The translations under genes were made by a program, and so were the position numbers. The notes beneath the pieces are model-generated. The model made no database searches and was not told the origin of the DNA. It was given only the letters and a program-made list of their open reading frames with translations. 64,000 bases of DNA from an uncultured Alistipes sp. GTDB taxonomy: Bacteria > Bacteroidota > Bacteroidia > Bacteroidales > Rikenellaceae. Every line of letters begins with the position of its first letter. Position 1 is the first letter of the stretch. This document shows positions 1 to 9,216 of the stretch, piece by piece. Location: assembly GCA_944321175.1 (NCBI GenBank), contig CALUKI010000004.1, positions 37,536 through 101,535 on the forward strand, in the 5' to 3' direction.

Positions 1-705
1 CGTATCGAAGAGCGTAGTGTGGAGATCCGTCCCGACCTTTCCGACAATGAAACACGGCCAGATGTCGGCAAGCCCTTCCCGTGCAAGCCCCGTTTTCAGC
101 TCTTCGATGAACGTGTCGAATGTGCGTTCATCGGCCAGACCGCCGTGCACCTCCTCGGTGCCTACCTCGTAAGAGATCTCAGGAAGCCCGTTGTTCCGGC
201 GGAAGGTCTCGGTGTGTTTGATCAGTTCGACCGTCCGCCTTGCAACGACATGAATGTCGATCGTCTGGCCGGCAGGAACGTTGATATCGACGGTCGGATC
301 GACATGGATCAGGTCGTATCCCGCCAGCAGGGCCGCCTCGAACGACCGCTTTATCCCATCCATTGCGGCATCGGTCGTCCAGCGTTCCGTGCGTTGTCTG
401 TCCTTGAGCCAGGGGCCTCCGTGATCGATTGCGACGATGCAGGGGCCCTCATAATGGATTGCGTCGGCCTCCATGCGAACGAGTTTCACGAATTCGTCGG
501 GGGTCATACCCGTATAACCGCCGTCGCAGTCCACCTGATTGAGTGTTGCTGCGAAATAGATCGGGGCGTTGTTGCGTTTCGCGGCGCGCAGGGCGGCGCG
601 AATGACGGTCGGTGAATTGGGGCATGCCGCAAAAATCGTGCGGCGGATACCGGTTTGACGCTCCAGTTCATCGATCCGATGCAGAAGTTTTTCTGTTTTG
701 GCCAT
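1..705 (-). CDS. GatZ/KbaZ-like tagatose-bisphosphate aldolase subunit (partial, C-terminus beyond window)
   Basis: Reading the minus strand from an ATG at 705 gives an open frame of 235 codons running off the left edge. It carries AACPNSPTVIRAALRAAKR near residue 27 and NQVDCDGGYTGMTPDEF near residue 57, both matching the family of GatZ/KbaZ, the non-catalytic subunit of class II D-tagatose-1,6-bisphosphate aldolase (family knowledge). A later IDHGGPW and a LIHVDPT strand fit the same TIM barrel. It lies about 190 bases downstream of a GatD-like dehydrogenase in the same direction, so the two probably serve galactitol, tagatose or related sugar-phosphate catabolism. No catalytic GatY/KbaY partner is in view. 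It could instead act on a different ketose phosphate; the family call is firmer than the substrate. Confidence 0.8.
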   Translation of the reverse strand, partial: MAKTEKLLHRIDELERQTGIRRTIFAACPNSPTVIRAALRAAKRNNAPIYFAATLNQVDCDGGYTGMTPDEFVKLVRMEADAIHYEGPCIVAIDHGGPWLKDRQRTERWTTDAAMDGIKRSFEAALLAGYDLIHVDPTVDINVPAGQTIDIHVVARRTVELIKHTETFRRNNGLPEISYEVGTEEVHGGLADERTFDTFIEELKTGLAREGLADIWPCFIVGKVGTDLHTTLFDT

Positions 706-892
706 GATGCGACGTATGTTTTGTTTTTGGTTTGATTGTATCGTTGCGGCCCTTGTCCATTGTGGACCTTATGCTCCTTATCTTGTTTTTCGGCAGTTTT
801 TCAGTTCCTGTTTGCCGTCATCGGACGCTTGTCCTCCGCGCCCGGCGTTCAGTCCCCTGTTCCCTGCCCCCCCCCTTCGTATGGGGCGGGGT

Positions 893-1921
893 TCAGTCGT
901 TGACGAACATTACCTTGTTGAAGAACTCTTTATGCTGACGGATCATCCCGAAGGCCTTTTGTGCCTCCGAAAGCGGGAAGCGATGCGAGATGAGCGGCCG
1001 TACATCGATGCGCCGTGCGGCGATGGCGGCCAATGCTGTCCGCCAATCATTGTGCACGTCGTTGTAGTTGCTGTTCCAGGTTCCTTTGATTGTCAGTTGC
1101 TTGCGCAGGATCTCCCAGTATCCTTTCTGTGTCAGCGGCATCTCTGCTGCCGGATTGCCCATGCATACGACCGTTCCGAAATTCTTGGCGGCCTTGAGAC
1201 ACTGTTCCCATGTTTGCGCTGCGCCGGCCCCTTCGATGCAGGCATCGGCTCCGCGGCCACCGGTTCGGCTGCGGATGAACTCGACCGGATCCTGCTCGCG
1301 GGAGTTGACGGCCTCGAATCCCAATTTACGGGCGAAATCGACCTTTGAGGAGTCGATGTCGCACAGGATGACGTCGAAGGCGCCGTTTGCCTCGGCCCAT
1401 AGACCCAACATGATCCCGATGGGGCCGGCACCGAATATGGCGACGGTATTTCCAACTCCGACGGCTGCCTGACGGATGGCGTGCAGGGCGACGGCTGCCG
1501 GTTCGCACATGGCGGCCTCTTCGAATGCAAGCGGTTCGTCGAAGAGAACGAGGTTCCACTCTTTGACCGCTATGTATTCTGCAAAGGCCCCGTCGCGGCG
1601 CGATCCGTAGTAGTCGTAATCGCTGCATTGGGCATATTCGCCGACCTGACAGGCTTCGCATTTGCGGCAGGGCAGCAGCGGGAAGACGGCGGCACGGCGG
1701 CCGACAAGCGTTTTGTCGTCGGCTTCGACGATCTCACCTGCAAATTCATGTCCGGGAATGGTGGGAAAGCGGTAGGTCCCTTTTGTGAAGATGCGTGGCA
1801 GATCGCTCCCGCAAATCCCGCAGGCGCGGATTTTCATCAGAACTTCTCCCGATTTCCGAACGGGCATCGGAACCTCTTCAAAGCGAAGATCGCCGACGGC
1901 GTGGAGGTTGAGCGCTTTCAT
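893..1921 (-). CDS. gatD: Zn-dependent alcohol dehydrogenase, galactitol-1-phosphate 5-dehydrogenase-like
   Basis: Medium-chain zinc dehydrogenase of 342 aa with an N-terminal GroES-like domain and a Rossmann domain. ACGICGSD provides the catalytic zinc Cys, PGHEFAGE the catalytic His-Glu, and CRKCEACQVGEYAQC the four structural-zinc cysteines. GAGPIGIM is the NAD-binding loop. Overall it most resembles galactitol-1-phosphate 5-dehydrogenase, which oxidises galactitol-1-P to tagatose-6-P (family knowledge; substrate is inferred). The frame is open back to 2134, but a good promoter at 2104-2134 lies inside that extension, so the start must be downstream. I chose ATG 1921, which begins MKALNLHAVGD; 1933 and 1951 are alternatives created by a short tandem duplication coding EMKTT twice. 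Confidence 0.8.
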   Translation of the reverse strand: MKALNLHAVGDLRFEEVPMPVRKSGEVLMKIRACGICGSDLPRIFTKGTYRFPTIPGHEFAGEIVEADDKTLVGRRAAVFPLLPCRKCEACQVGEYAQCSDYDYYGSRRDGAFAEYIAVKEWNLVLFDEPLAFEEAAMCEPAAVALHAIRQAAVGVGNTVAIFGAGPIGIMLGLWAEANGAFDVILCDIDSSKVDFARKLGFEAVNSREQDPVEFIRSRTGGRGADACIEGAGAAQTWEQCLKAAKNFGTVVCMGNPAAEMPLTQKGYWEILRKQLTIKGTWNSNYNDVHNDWRTALAAIAARRIDVRPLISHRFPLSEAQKAFGMIRQHKEFFNKVMFVND

Positions 1922-2103
1922 GGTTGTTTTCATTTCGATGGTTGTTTTCATTTCGATTCGTTGGTCGGTCGGAGCGGCGGCCGGGCCTATGGTTCTGCCG
2001 GACTCTCCGCCGTAACCCATTGTTCGGGTCTCCGATCGGTTCTCGATTGTCCGCGAGACCGGATATTTTCGTTTTCTTTTGTGTTTGCTTTCGGATTCTT
2101 TTG

Positions 2104-2134
2104 CAAAAGTAGCGTATAACTTTGAAAAATGCAA
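2104..2134 (-). promoter_or_regulatory. Bacteroidetes promoter for the gatD-like gene
   Basis: On the minus strand TACTTTTG (2104-2111) fits TAnnTTTG. A TTG (2132-2134) stands exactly 20 bases upstream, the usual -33 spacing. Transcription would start near 2100, giving a leader of about 180 bases before ATG 1921. Confidence 0.7.
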
Positions 2135-2480
2135 CTGTTTTTTGAAAAAGATTTAGGCGGAGACAATGCCGCCGTTGTCATGGGGCCGACCCGGTAAAGG
2201 GTGTAAACTATACGGATTGGCTCCCTCCTCCCGCGTATCGTGCGGGCGGATTGGTGCCGGAGACGCAAATTGTCCGGATTGGCGGCGAATGACTTTCGGA
2301 GTCGAAGACAGTCTGCCGGTGTTTCGTGCGACTATTTCGATTGTTTATGATTTTCGAAAGCGGGAAGGCTCCCGATCCCGTCGGCAGGGTGCGGATGCTG
2401 CGGTTCGGCGGGTATCTCCGCCGAGAAGAACGGAATGGCCGGCATGAAAAGAAAAATGATAAAATATGGCGGTGGATCCT

Positions 2481-2511
2481 TGATTTTCCACATTGTTTTT
2501 TATAGCTTTGT
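2481..2511 (+). promoter_or_regulatory. Promoter for the egsA-glpT-GDPD operon
   Basis: TTG at 2481-2483, 20 bases, then TAGCTTTG at 2504-2511: a full match to the Bacteroidetes sigma-70 consensus. It is about 35 bases upstream of ATG 2547. Confidence 0.75.
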
Positions 2512-2546
2512 ATCCGAAAATTCTATTTTATAACCCGTAAACTGTG

Positions 2547-3890
2547 ATGGATACGAATCAATGTATTCTCGAAGCTTTGAAAATCGCAACCGATACGAAA
2601 GCATTCGAACTTGGCGAGCACCTGCTTCATCGTGCTCCGATACTCTTTCAAGAACATTTTCCCGGACGGAAAGCCGTAATTATCGCCGACCGTAATACAT
2701 GGAATGCCGCAGGCGAGGCCGTTTTCGGATATATGCAGGCTGCCGGCGTGCCGTGTGAATGCCATCTGATCGAAGAGGAGGAATTCCATGCCGATTGGCC
2801 CTATGTGGAGCGGTTGGACAACGTACTCGATCGTACGGGTGCCGTTGCCGTTGCCGTCGGTTCGGGCGTGATCAACGATCTGTGCAAACTCGCCTCGTTC
2901 CATCATGGCCAGTCGTACATGTGCGTCGCTACGGCCGCTTCGGTGGACGGATATTCTTCGTCGGGGGCGGTCGTTACGCAGGACGGCGCCAAAATCAATG
3001 TCGAGACGCATGCTCCGCTTGTCATTCTGGCCGATGTGAACGTGTTGGCCGCAGCGCCCAAGGAGATGACGGCGGCCGGATATGCCGACTTGGCGGCGAA
3101 GGTTCCCGCCGGCGCCGAGTGGATGATCGCGGATCTTTTCGGTACGGAACCGATCCAACCGGCTGCATGGCATGTCCTGCAGGATGTCCTCGATGACCTG
3201 ATCGCCGACCCGGCCGGCACCGCTGCGGGAAACCCTGACGCCATCGCTTCGCTTTTTGCCGGTCTGACGTTGAGCGGCATCGCCATGCAGGCGGCAAAGT
3301 CGAGCCGTCCGGCGTCGTGCACCGAGCACCTCTTCAGCCATGTGCTCGACATGACGCATCATCGTTACAAGGGCAAGTTCCAGTCGCACGGTTTTCAGGT
3401 GGCGGTGGGAACCCTGACCATGTGTGCCTTCTTTGACGAATTCTTCAAGATGGATCTTTCGACGCTCGATGTGGACGCCTGCGTTGCGGCGTGGCCGACG
3501 CTCGAAGAGGAACAGCAGCGCGCCATCGCCCTGTTCAAGGATTTCCCCGTGCCGATGTTGGGCTATACCGAGATTACAAAGAAATACAACGACAGGGATA
3601 CGGTGCGCGTGCAGTTGACGCGCGTCAAGGAGAATTGGCCGGACTTCAAGGCCAAGCTGCAGGCGCAATGTTATACGTTCGAGAAGATGCGGGCGCTTTT
3701 CGCCGCTGCGGGAGCCCCGACCGATCCCGAACAGATCGGCGTATCGCGCCGGCAGTTGCGTTCGATGGTCGACTTGACGCAGCTGTTGCGGTGGCGCATC
3801 AACCTGCTCGATCTGGCCAAACGCGCCGGTATTTATGATAAACTTGTCGCCCGTGTTTTCGGCAAGGGCGGTGCATGGGAAATCGACTAA
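2547..3890 (+). CDS. egsA: sn-glycerol-1-phosphate dehydrogenase (EgsA/AraM family), first copy
   Basis: Interconverts dihydroxyacetone phosphate and sn-glycerol-1-phosphate, the backbone enantiomer of archaeal lipids, with NAD(P)H (family knowledge). The 447-aa protein has the iron-type dehydrogenase fold: VGSGVINDLCKLAS binds the cofactor phosphates, followed by ATAASVDGYSS. Metal-ligand histidines are expected in EHLFSHVLDM and QSHGFQVAVG. ATG 2547 is preferred over the in-frame GTG 2544. The gene ends 12 bases before the GlpT-like gene and heads a three-gene operon with a secreted GDPD. This suggests a role in using or exporting glycerol phosphates rather than membrane lipid synthesis; that is inference. 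A paralog with closely similar motifs lies at 10854-12194. Confidence 0.9.
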   Translation: MDTNQCILEALKIATDTKAFELGEHLLHRAPILFQEHFPGRKAVIIADRNTWNAAGEAVFGYMQAAGVPCECHLIEEEEFHADWPYVERLDNVLDRTGAVAVAVGSGVINDLCKLASFHHGQSYMCVATAASVDGYSSSGAVVTQDGAKINVETHAPLVILADVNVLAAAPKEMTAAGYADLAAKVPAGAEWMIADLFGTEPIQPAAWHVLQDVLDDLIADPAGTAAGNPDAIASLFAGLTLSGIAMQAAKSSRPASCTEHLFSHVLDMTHHRYKGKFQSHGFQVAVGTLTMCAFFDEFFKMDLSTLDVDACVAAWPTLEEEQQRAIALFKDFPVPMLGYTEITKKYNDRDTVRVQLTRVKENWPDFKAKLQAQCYTFEKMRALFAAAGAPTDPEQIGVSRRQLRSMVDLTQLLRWRINLLDLAKRAGIYDKLVARVFGKGGAWEID

Positions 3891-3902
3891 TTCTTCAAAC
3901 TT

Positions 3903-5375
3903 ATGGATGCAGAACAAGCAAAACGGTTCAAATACTGGCAGTGGCGGACCATCATCGGCACGATGATCGGTTATGCCATCTTTTATTTTGTCCGCAAAAA
4001 CTTTTCATTCGCCATTCCGGGCCTTACGGCCGAGTATGGCATCTCGAAAACCACCTTCGGTGTCATCATGACCCTTGTAGGTCTGATTTACGGCTTCTCG
4101 AAGTTCGTGAACGGCGTCCTTGCCGACCGTACCAACGGCCGGTGGCATATGGTGACGGGACTTTCGGTCTGCACGGTGGTCAATATCCTCTTCGGCTGCG
4201 GCGCCATCATCAGCGCATGGCTGACAGGCGCCGACTACGGTCCGAAATTCATCCACACGCTGGTGGTGTTGTTCGGAGTCCTGCTGATCGTGAACAATAT
4301 GTTTCAGGGTTGCGGGTTCCCTCCCTGCAACCGGCTCATCACGCACTGGGTGCCGCCCAAGGAGCTGGCTACGAAGATGTCGATCTGGAATGCTTCGCAC
4401 TCGATCGGCGCCTTCATCATCGCCGTGCTGTGCGGGTACATCATGGGCCATACGGGCCGTGATATGACGGGTGATCCCGTCATGCGGGAGCGGATTCTTT
4501 CCAATACGGCCGAGATTACCGAAAAGATGGATCCGGCGGCAGCCGAAACCTATGTGAACAGCGCCTTGCAGCATGTGGGTGCATGGCAGTGGACCTTCTG
4601 GATTCCGGCCGCCATCGCCATATTGGGAATCATCTTCATCATCGTCACGCTGCGCGATACGCCCAAGTCGGTCGGACTGCCCGAACTGGAGGGTACGAAA
4701 ACCCAGCTGGACGACGGACACGATTCGTCGGCCGAGTTCAAGGCTTTCCTGCGCAAAAAGGTCTTCCTCAATCCGATGATCTGGGCACTGGCCGTTGCCG
4801 ATTTCTTCGTTTATGTGGTTCGTTTTGCGGTCCTCGACTGGGGGCCGACCTTCCTGCAGGAGTCGCGGGGCCTTTCGGCCAGCATGGCGGGCTGGACGGT
4901 CGCAATCTTCGAGTTGTTCGGCATTACGGGCATGCTGCTCGCCGGCTGGATCTCGGACCGGTTCCTCGGCGGCCGCTCGCAACGCACCTGCGTGATCTGC
5001 ATGGCGGGTGTAATCCTCTTCATTTCGCTCTTCTTCGCCCTGCCGGCCTCGACCAATCCTACGATCCTTTTGCTGATCCTCGCCGCAGCAGGATTCTTCC
5101 TCTACGGCCCGCAGGCTTTGATCGGTGTGATCGCGTCGAACCACGCGACGAAAAAGGCCGCATCGACAGCCAATGGCGTGATCGGGATGGTCAGCTATGT
5201 CAGCGTCGTCGTATCCGGTGTGGGCTTCGGATTCATCTCCGACCATTTCGGCTGGCGCTGGGTCTTCATTACGATGATCGCCATGGCGGTAATCGGACTG
5301 CTCGTGCTGCTGACGATGTGGAATACCAAGAGCGACGGATACGAACATGACGAAGAGGCTCCCGAAGCAAATTAA
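3903..5375 (+). CDS. GlpT/UhpC-type organophosphate:phosphate antiporter (MFS)
   Basis: Integral inner-membrane protein of 490 aa with about twelve hydrophobic segments. The N-terminal YWQWRTIIGTMIGYAIFYFV followed by RKNFSFAIPGL is characteristic of the organophosphate:phosphate antiporter family (GlpT, UhpT, UhpC, PgtP), and GRWHMVTGLS fits the loop after TM2-3. Substrate by context: sn-glycerol-3-phosphate or glycerophosphodiesters, since it lies between a glycerol-phosphate dehydrogenase and a glycerophosphodiesterase. It starts 12 bases after egsA and is 70 bases ahead of the GDPD gene. It could instead be a UhpC-like sensor-transporter, but no two-component genes are nearby. Confidence 0.85.
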   Translation: MDAEQAKRFKYWQWRTIIGTMIGYAIFYFVRKNFSFAIPGLTAEYGISKTTFGVIMTLVGLIYGFSKFVNGVLADRTNGRWHMVTGLSVCTVVNILFGCGAIISAWLTGADYGPKFIHTLVVLFGVLLIVNNMFQGCGFPPCNRLITHWVPPKELATKMSIWNASHSIGAFIIAVLCGYIMGHTGRDMTGDPVMRERILSNTAEITEKMDPAAAETYVNSALQHVGAWQWTFWIPAAIAILGIIFIIVTLRDTPKSVGLPELEGTKTQLDDGHDSSAEFKAFLRKKVFLNPMIWALAVADFFVYVVRFAVLDWGPTFLQESRGLSASMAGWTVAIFELFGITGMLLAGWISDRFLGGRSQRTCVICMAGVILFISLFFALPASTNPTILLLILAAAGFFLYGPQALIGVIASNHATKKAASTANGVIGMVSYVSVVVSGVGFGFISDHFGWRWVFITMIAMAVIGLLVLLTMWNTKSDGYEHDEEAPEAN

Positions 5376-5444
5376 AGAGTGCCTGTCGCCGGCGGCAGGG
5401 CCTTCGGCGAACCTGATAAAAAACCAAAATAAATTGCTGAACCG

Positions 5445-6275
5445 ATGAAACACACCTTTTTGAAATTGGGAATCTCGTTGCTGGCGCTTGCGGGTGTCGC
5501 CGAGGTTGCGGCTCAGGAGCAGGTGATCCAGCTTTTCGCCCATCGCGGCAGCCGCTTCGAGTACGACGAAAATACGCTGGAGGCTTTTGCGGCCTCCTAT
5601 GCGGCCGGATTGCGCGGTTTTGAGACCGATATCCGCATGACGGCCGACGGCGAGCTGGTCATATCGCACGACGAGACGCTCGCGCGGCTGACCCCTTGTA
5701 CGCGGGTCGTTGAGACGATGACGGCCGACGAGGTGCGCCAGGTCAAGACCAAGCAGGGACATGACCTGATCTTCCTGCCCGAACTGGTCGAGTTCTTTGC
5801 CGACAAGGATTCGGTCTATATCGAGTTTGAGATGAAGACGAAGCCGGAGTCGAGCTATCCGGAGGAGCGCCTGCGCGAATATTGCCAAAAGGTCTATACG
5901 ACGGTCATGGCCAGGAAACCGGCCAATTCGCTCTACCTCTTCACGTCGAGCGACAAGCGGGCGTTGAAGATGATGCGGTCGCTCTATCCGGATGTGGATC
6001 TGCTGTTGATCATATCGAAGCCGATCTGCGAGGCGACGATTCTCGAAGCGATCGATATGGGGATCAAGCGTCTCGGCTGCCGCATCGAAGGCACCTCGAA
6101 AGCAATGGTCGATTTGGCGCACAAGGCGGGGCTTTATGTCTCGCTGTGGCCCGGACAGTCGCCCGAAGAGTTCATGCTCGGAGCCTATCTCGGCGCCGAT
6201 GCGCTGAACAGCGACCGGGCGGTGGAGGTCAAGAACTGGCTCGACAAGAATGCTCCCTGGATCAGATACAAGTAG
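5445..6275 (+). CDS. Secreted glycerophosphodiester phosphodiesterase (GDPD)
   Basis: Hydrolyses glycerophosphodiesters such as glycerophosphocholine to glycerol-3-phosphate and an alcohol. Residues 1-23 form a signal peptide ending in AAQ, so it acts in the periplasm or at the surface. The metal and catalytic set is complete: AHRGS (His33), GFETDIRMTADG (Glu60, Asp62) and ISHDETL (His75). An internal FEMKTK strand and a late LWPGQSPEE loop fit the TIM barrel. As last gene of the operon it would produce the glycerol phosphate imported by the upstream transporter. At 276 aa it has normal family length. Confidence 0.9.
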   Translation: MKHTFLKLGISLLALAGVAEVAAQEQVIQLFAHRGSRFEYDENTLEAFAASYAAGLRGFETDIRMTADGELVISHDETLARLTPCTRVVETMTADEVRQVKTKQGHDLIFLPELVEFFADKDSVYIEFEMKTKPESSYPEERLREYCQKVYTTVMARKPANSLYLFTSSDKRALKMMRSLYPDVDLLLIISKPICEATILEAIDMGIKRLGCRIEGTSKAMVDLAHKAGLYVSLWPGQSPEEFMLGAYLGADALNSDRAVEVKNWLDKNAPWIRYK

Positions 6276-6360
6276 CGGTTGAGGCATACCATGCCGAATC
6301 GGTTGGCGGCCGTATCTCGATGAGAGATCCGGCCGCAATCGTTCACTCCTGTCGGCCGGC

Positions 6361-6382
6361 GGCAGGCCCGGTCTGCCTTTTT
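6361..6382 (+). terminator. Rho-independent terminator after the GDPD gene
   Basis: GGCAG and CTGCC form a 5-bp GC-rich stem around a 7-base loop, followed by five T. It is 85 bases after the stop codon and would end the egsA operon. Confidence 0.55.
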
Positions 6383-6575
6383 CCTGCGGATTTCCGGATC
6401 GGCGCGGCATCCCGCATGGTTTCGATACAGGCAAAACACCTGCATCAGAACGGAAAGCAGTTGCGAAAGATGGATGCACGGCACGGTCAACAATTCGGCA
6501 TTGCCGGCGTTGCGATATGGAGGACGGGTCTCTTTCGTAAATAAAGTATAAGACAGTCATCGGTTCGCAGCGGCC

Positions 6576-6848
6576 CTATCGGAGCCGCTTAAGCCGGCGT
6601 TTCTTCAATTCGTTTTCATATCGGGCCAATTGTTTCCGGCGGTATGCCTCGATCAGTTCGGGTAGCATGGAAACATCTTCTTTCAGCATTTTGCGGAACG
6701 TGTTGAGACTGATCGGAAGAGTTTGTAAAATGTGGTGATGATAAATCACCCGCATGGAGTATTTTCCCGTATGCAATAAGGGTTGTGCGATCTTCTGCAC
6801 TTCGGCAGCCATTCTCAAATAGCTGAGTCTTTTTGTGGCTCTCTTCAT
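6576..6848 (-). CDS. Small basic protein of unknown function
   Basis: A 90-aa, strongly basic ORF ending in a Lys/Arg-rich helix (KKRRLKRLR), with a HHH in the middle and no recognisable domain. It stands alone between the convergent GDPD operon and a 500-base non-coding stretch. AT-richer composition than its neighbours and an ATG at 6848 next to an AT-rich upstream region support it as a real gene. I do not recognise the family. DNA or RNA binding is a guess from the charge only. Confidence 0.45.
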   Translation of the reverse strand: MKRATKRLSYLRMAAEVQKIAQPLLHTGKYSMRVIYHHHILQTLPISLNTFRKMLKEDVSMLPELIEAYRRKQLARYENELKKRRLKRLR

Positions 6849-7301
6849 ATTTGATATATATTAGGGGTTGTTAAATTTCGGAAAATCAAAATATTTCGCC
6901 AAGTAAAATGGCAACTGTTGGTGTATGAATTTATAATTGTATGAATGCAATATGTTGTTATGTCGGCCCGTGTTGTCCTGAGGTAAAATGGGATATGTGG
7001 GGTCTGTCTTGTTTAATTATTTGATTTTCATGAAAATATTGTCTGCCGTTGTAGGAAGGGTTCGGGAAATGCGCTTCGGGTTGGGGCGTGGATGTTATTT
7101 TTTGAAACGGGCCGAACCCCGTGATCTGATTTTGAGACCGGCCGATTCGGATGGCGTACCGCCTGCCGCTCCTTGCCGGCATCGTGTCCATCGGAACGGG
7201 AACGGCCCGACGCGGAACCCCGAAAACGGCGTATGACGGGGAAGGCCGTTGCGCTCTCCGGTGAGCGGATGAACTTTTTTCGCGGATGGACGATGCAATG
7301 A
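6849..7301. other. Intergenic region without a recognisable gene
   Basis: The part near 6850-7020 is AT-rich and probably holds the promoter of the leftward 90-aa gene. The rest has no convincing ORF, repeat or RNA gene. Confidence 0.4.
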
Positions 7302-7332
7302 TTGGAATTATGGGAAATAGTGCCTATATTTG
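7302..7332 (+). promoter_or_regulatory. Promoter for the kinase-ATPase gene
   Basis: TTG at 7302-7304, 20 bases, TATATTTG at 7325-7332; 30 bases upstream of ATG 7362. Confidence 0.7.
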
Positions 7333-7361
7333 TTAACCCATAGTTTTTTTGAAGTCAGCCC

Positions 7362-9182
7362 ATGAGTGTTTTACGGAATAACGAAACGTTTGCCGGCGAT
7401 TATGTCGTGCGCTATTTCATCAAGGCGGGAAGCTGTGCCGAGACTTATCGGATCTCGGATCGGGAGGACCGTTCCTTCTTTCTGAAAATCTTCGATCTGC
7501 AGCAGATTCCAGCCTCCCGTTTGACGGAACGCGGTGTCCCGTTCGAAGTGGAGGCCTGTGCGCAATTGTCGCACCCGGCATTGGCCGTGTGCCGTCGCAC
7601 CGGTACGGAAACGATCGGAAAGCGCCGTTATGCCTATCTTGTCACGGACTACATTCAAGGAGGGCTGCTTGCCGAACTGCTCGGCCGCGAACACCGTATC
7701 GCCGTTCCGCGTGCGGTGGAGATTGCCCTGCAGGTGCTTGAAGGGGCCAAATACCTGCACGACCAAAGCGAGACGCTGATCCATAACGATCTGACGGCCC
7801 GTAATATCATGTATGAAACGGTTGACAACGGCCCGATCCGGCCGCGAATCATCGATATGGGCCATTTGTCGCATCCGGTAATGGGTCGTCCCGATTTTCA
7901 GACTTCCGATCTGGAGCTGTACTACCGTGCTCCGGAGACCTTTGTGGGAATCTATTCGCCGGCGAGCGACCTCTTCTCGATCGGGGTACTGCTCTATGAA
8001 ATGATCTACGGGTGCACGCCCTGGCTGGTGGATACCTCGAAGCCGCTCGAAGAGGCGGCCGATGCTCTGCGCGAACTCCGCAAGCAGGGACTGACATTTC
8101 CGGAGAACGAACCGTCCGACATGACCGAGCAGCTGCATGATGTTTTGCGGCGGGCTTTGGCGTTCTCGGATCGGGAGCGTTTTGAGGACGCACAGGCGTT
8201 CATCGATGCATTGCAGGGGAAGACGGCCGATCAGAAGCCCTTCTTTCCGGATGTATCGCAGTTCGAGTCGCAGCAGAGCATTTCGAAACCGGAGGGTGGC
8301 GGCAGCGCTCCCGAAGGAGAGACCCCGCGGGCGGAATTCGTCCGTGGCGAGGGCAAGGGCTTTGCGGATGTCGCCGGTATGGAGGAGCTGAAACAGTTGT
8401 TGCGCGTGCGTGTGATCAACGTGCTGCGCGACAAGGAGCGTGCAACGAAATATCGGTTGTCGATTCCCAACGGCATGCTGCTTTACGGGCCTCCGGGATG
8501 CGGAAAGACCTTCATTGCGGAGAAGTTCGCCGAGGAGACGGGATTCAACTACACACTGGTCAAGGCATCCGATCTGGCAAGCATCTATGTCCACGGTTCG
8601 CAGCAGATGATCGGCAAGCTGTTCGATGAGGCGCGGCAGAAGGCCCCCGCGATTCTTTGTTTCGACGAGTTCGATGCTTTGGTGCCGAACCGCTCCGATT
8701 CGAACCAGTCGTCGGGGCAGTCGGGCGAGGTCAACGAATTCCTCTCCCAGCTCAACAATTGCGGCAAGAAGGGCATCTTCGTGATCGCCACCTCGAACCG
8801 TCCCGACAAAATCGATCCGGCCGTATTGCGGACGGGCCGTATCGACAGGATGATCTATGTGCCGCTGCCGGATCAGGAGGCGCGCCGTGCACTATTCGAA
8901 ATCAACCTGAAGGATCGTCCGACGGAGGGCGTCGATTGCGAGGAGCTGGCGGCGCGGACAGAGAACTATGTCTCCAGCGACATCGCCTATATGGTCAACG
9001 ACGCGGCGGTCACGGCTGCCTTTGCCAATGTCCCCATTACGCAGAAGATCCTGCTGGAGACGCTCGATTGCATCAAACCCTCCGTTTCGGCCGATGTGCT
9101 GCGCGAATACGAGGAGATGCGTGACAGGATGACCGGTTTGGAGCGGCGGGCCGCACGTACGCCGATCGGGTACAGACGATAG
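7362..9182 (+). CDS. Serine/threonine protein kinase fused to an AAA+ ATPase
   Basis: A 606-aa two-part protein. Residues 12-285 are a eukaryotic-type kinase: FFLKIFD supplies the ATP lysine, LIHNDLTARNIM (139-150) is the catalytic loop with Asp143, and YYRAPETF with SDLFSIGVLLYEM completes the C-lobe. The metal-binding DFG is DMG (165-167) and the glycine loop is poor, so activity should be tested. After a Ser/Gly/Glu linker, residues 335-590 form a FtsH/Cdc48-like AAA+ module: Walker A YGPPGCGKT (375-383), Walker B ILCFDEFDAL, sensor IATSNRP and arginine finger RTGRIDR. There is no transmembrane segment and no zinc-protease domain. It is followed after 34 bases by a YbjN-like gene, probably its partner. 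The substrate is unknown. Confidence 0.85.
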   Translation: MSVLRNNETFAGDYVVRYFIKAGSCAETYRISDREDRSFFLKIFDLQQIPASRLTERGVPFEVEACAQLSHPALAVCRRTGTETIGKRRYAYLVTDYIQGGLLAELLGREHRIAVPRAVEIALQVLEGAKYLHDQSETLIHNDLTARNIMYETVDNGPIRPRIIDMGHLSHPVMGRPDFQTSDLELYYRAPETFVGIYSPASDLFSIGVLLYEMIYGCTPWLVDTSKPLEEAADALRELRKQGLTFPENEPSDMTEQLHDVLRRALAFSDRERFEDAQAFIDALQGKTADQKPFFPDVSQFESQQSISKPEGGGSAPEGETPRAEFVRGEGKGFADVAGMEELKQLLRVRVINVLRDKERATKYRLSIPNGMLLYGPPGCGKTFIAEKFAEETGFNYTLVKASDLASIYVHGSQQMIGKLFDEARQKAPAILCFDEFDALVPNRSDSNQSSGQSGEVNEFLSQLNNCGKKGIFVIATSNRPDKIDPAVLRTGRIDRMIYVPLPDQEARRALFEINLKDRPTEGVDCEELAARTENYVSSDIAYMVNDAAVTAAFANVPITQKILLETLDCIKPSVSADVLREYEEMRDRMTGLERRAARTPIGYRR

Positions 9183-9216
9183 ACTCATCATCAATTCTCA
9201 AAATCAATAATGGCTT

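Noticed and set aside
19..615. 198-codon plus-strand frame at the left edge
   Set aside because: Antisense to the GatZ-like frame, which has clear family motifs.
2523..3917. 464-codon open frame on the minus strand
   Set aside because: Exact antisense of egsA; the egsA frame has all the family motifs.
4005..6560. 851-codon open frame on the minus strand
   Set aside because: It lies wholly opposite the GlpT-like and GDPD genes, is His/Arg/Asp-rich and has no domain; an antisense shadow of GC-rich codons.
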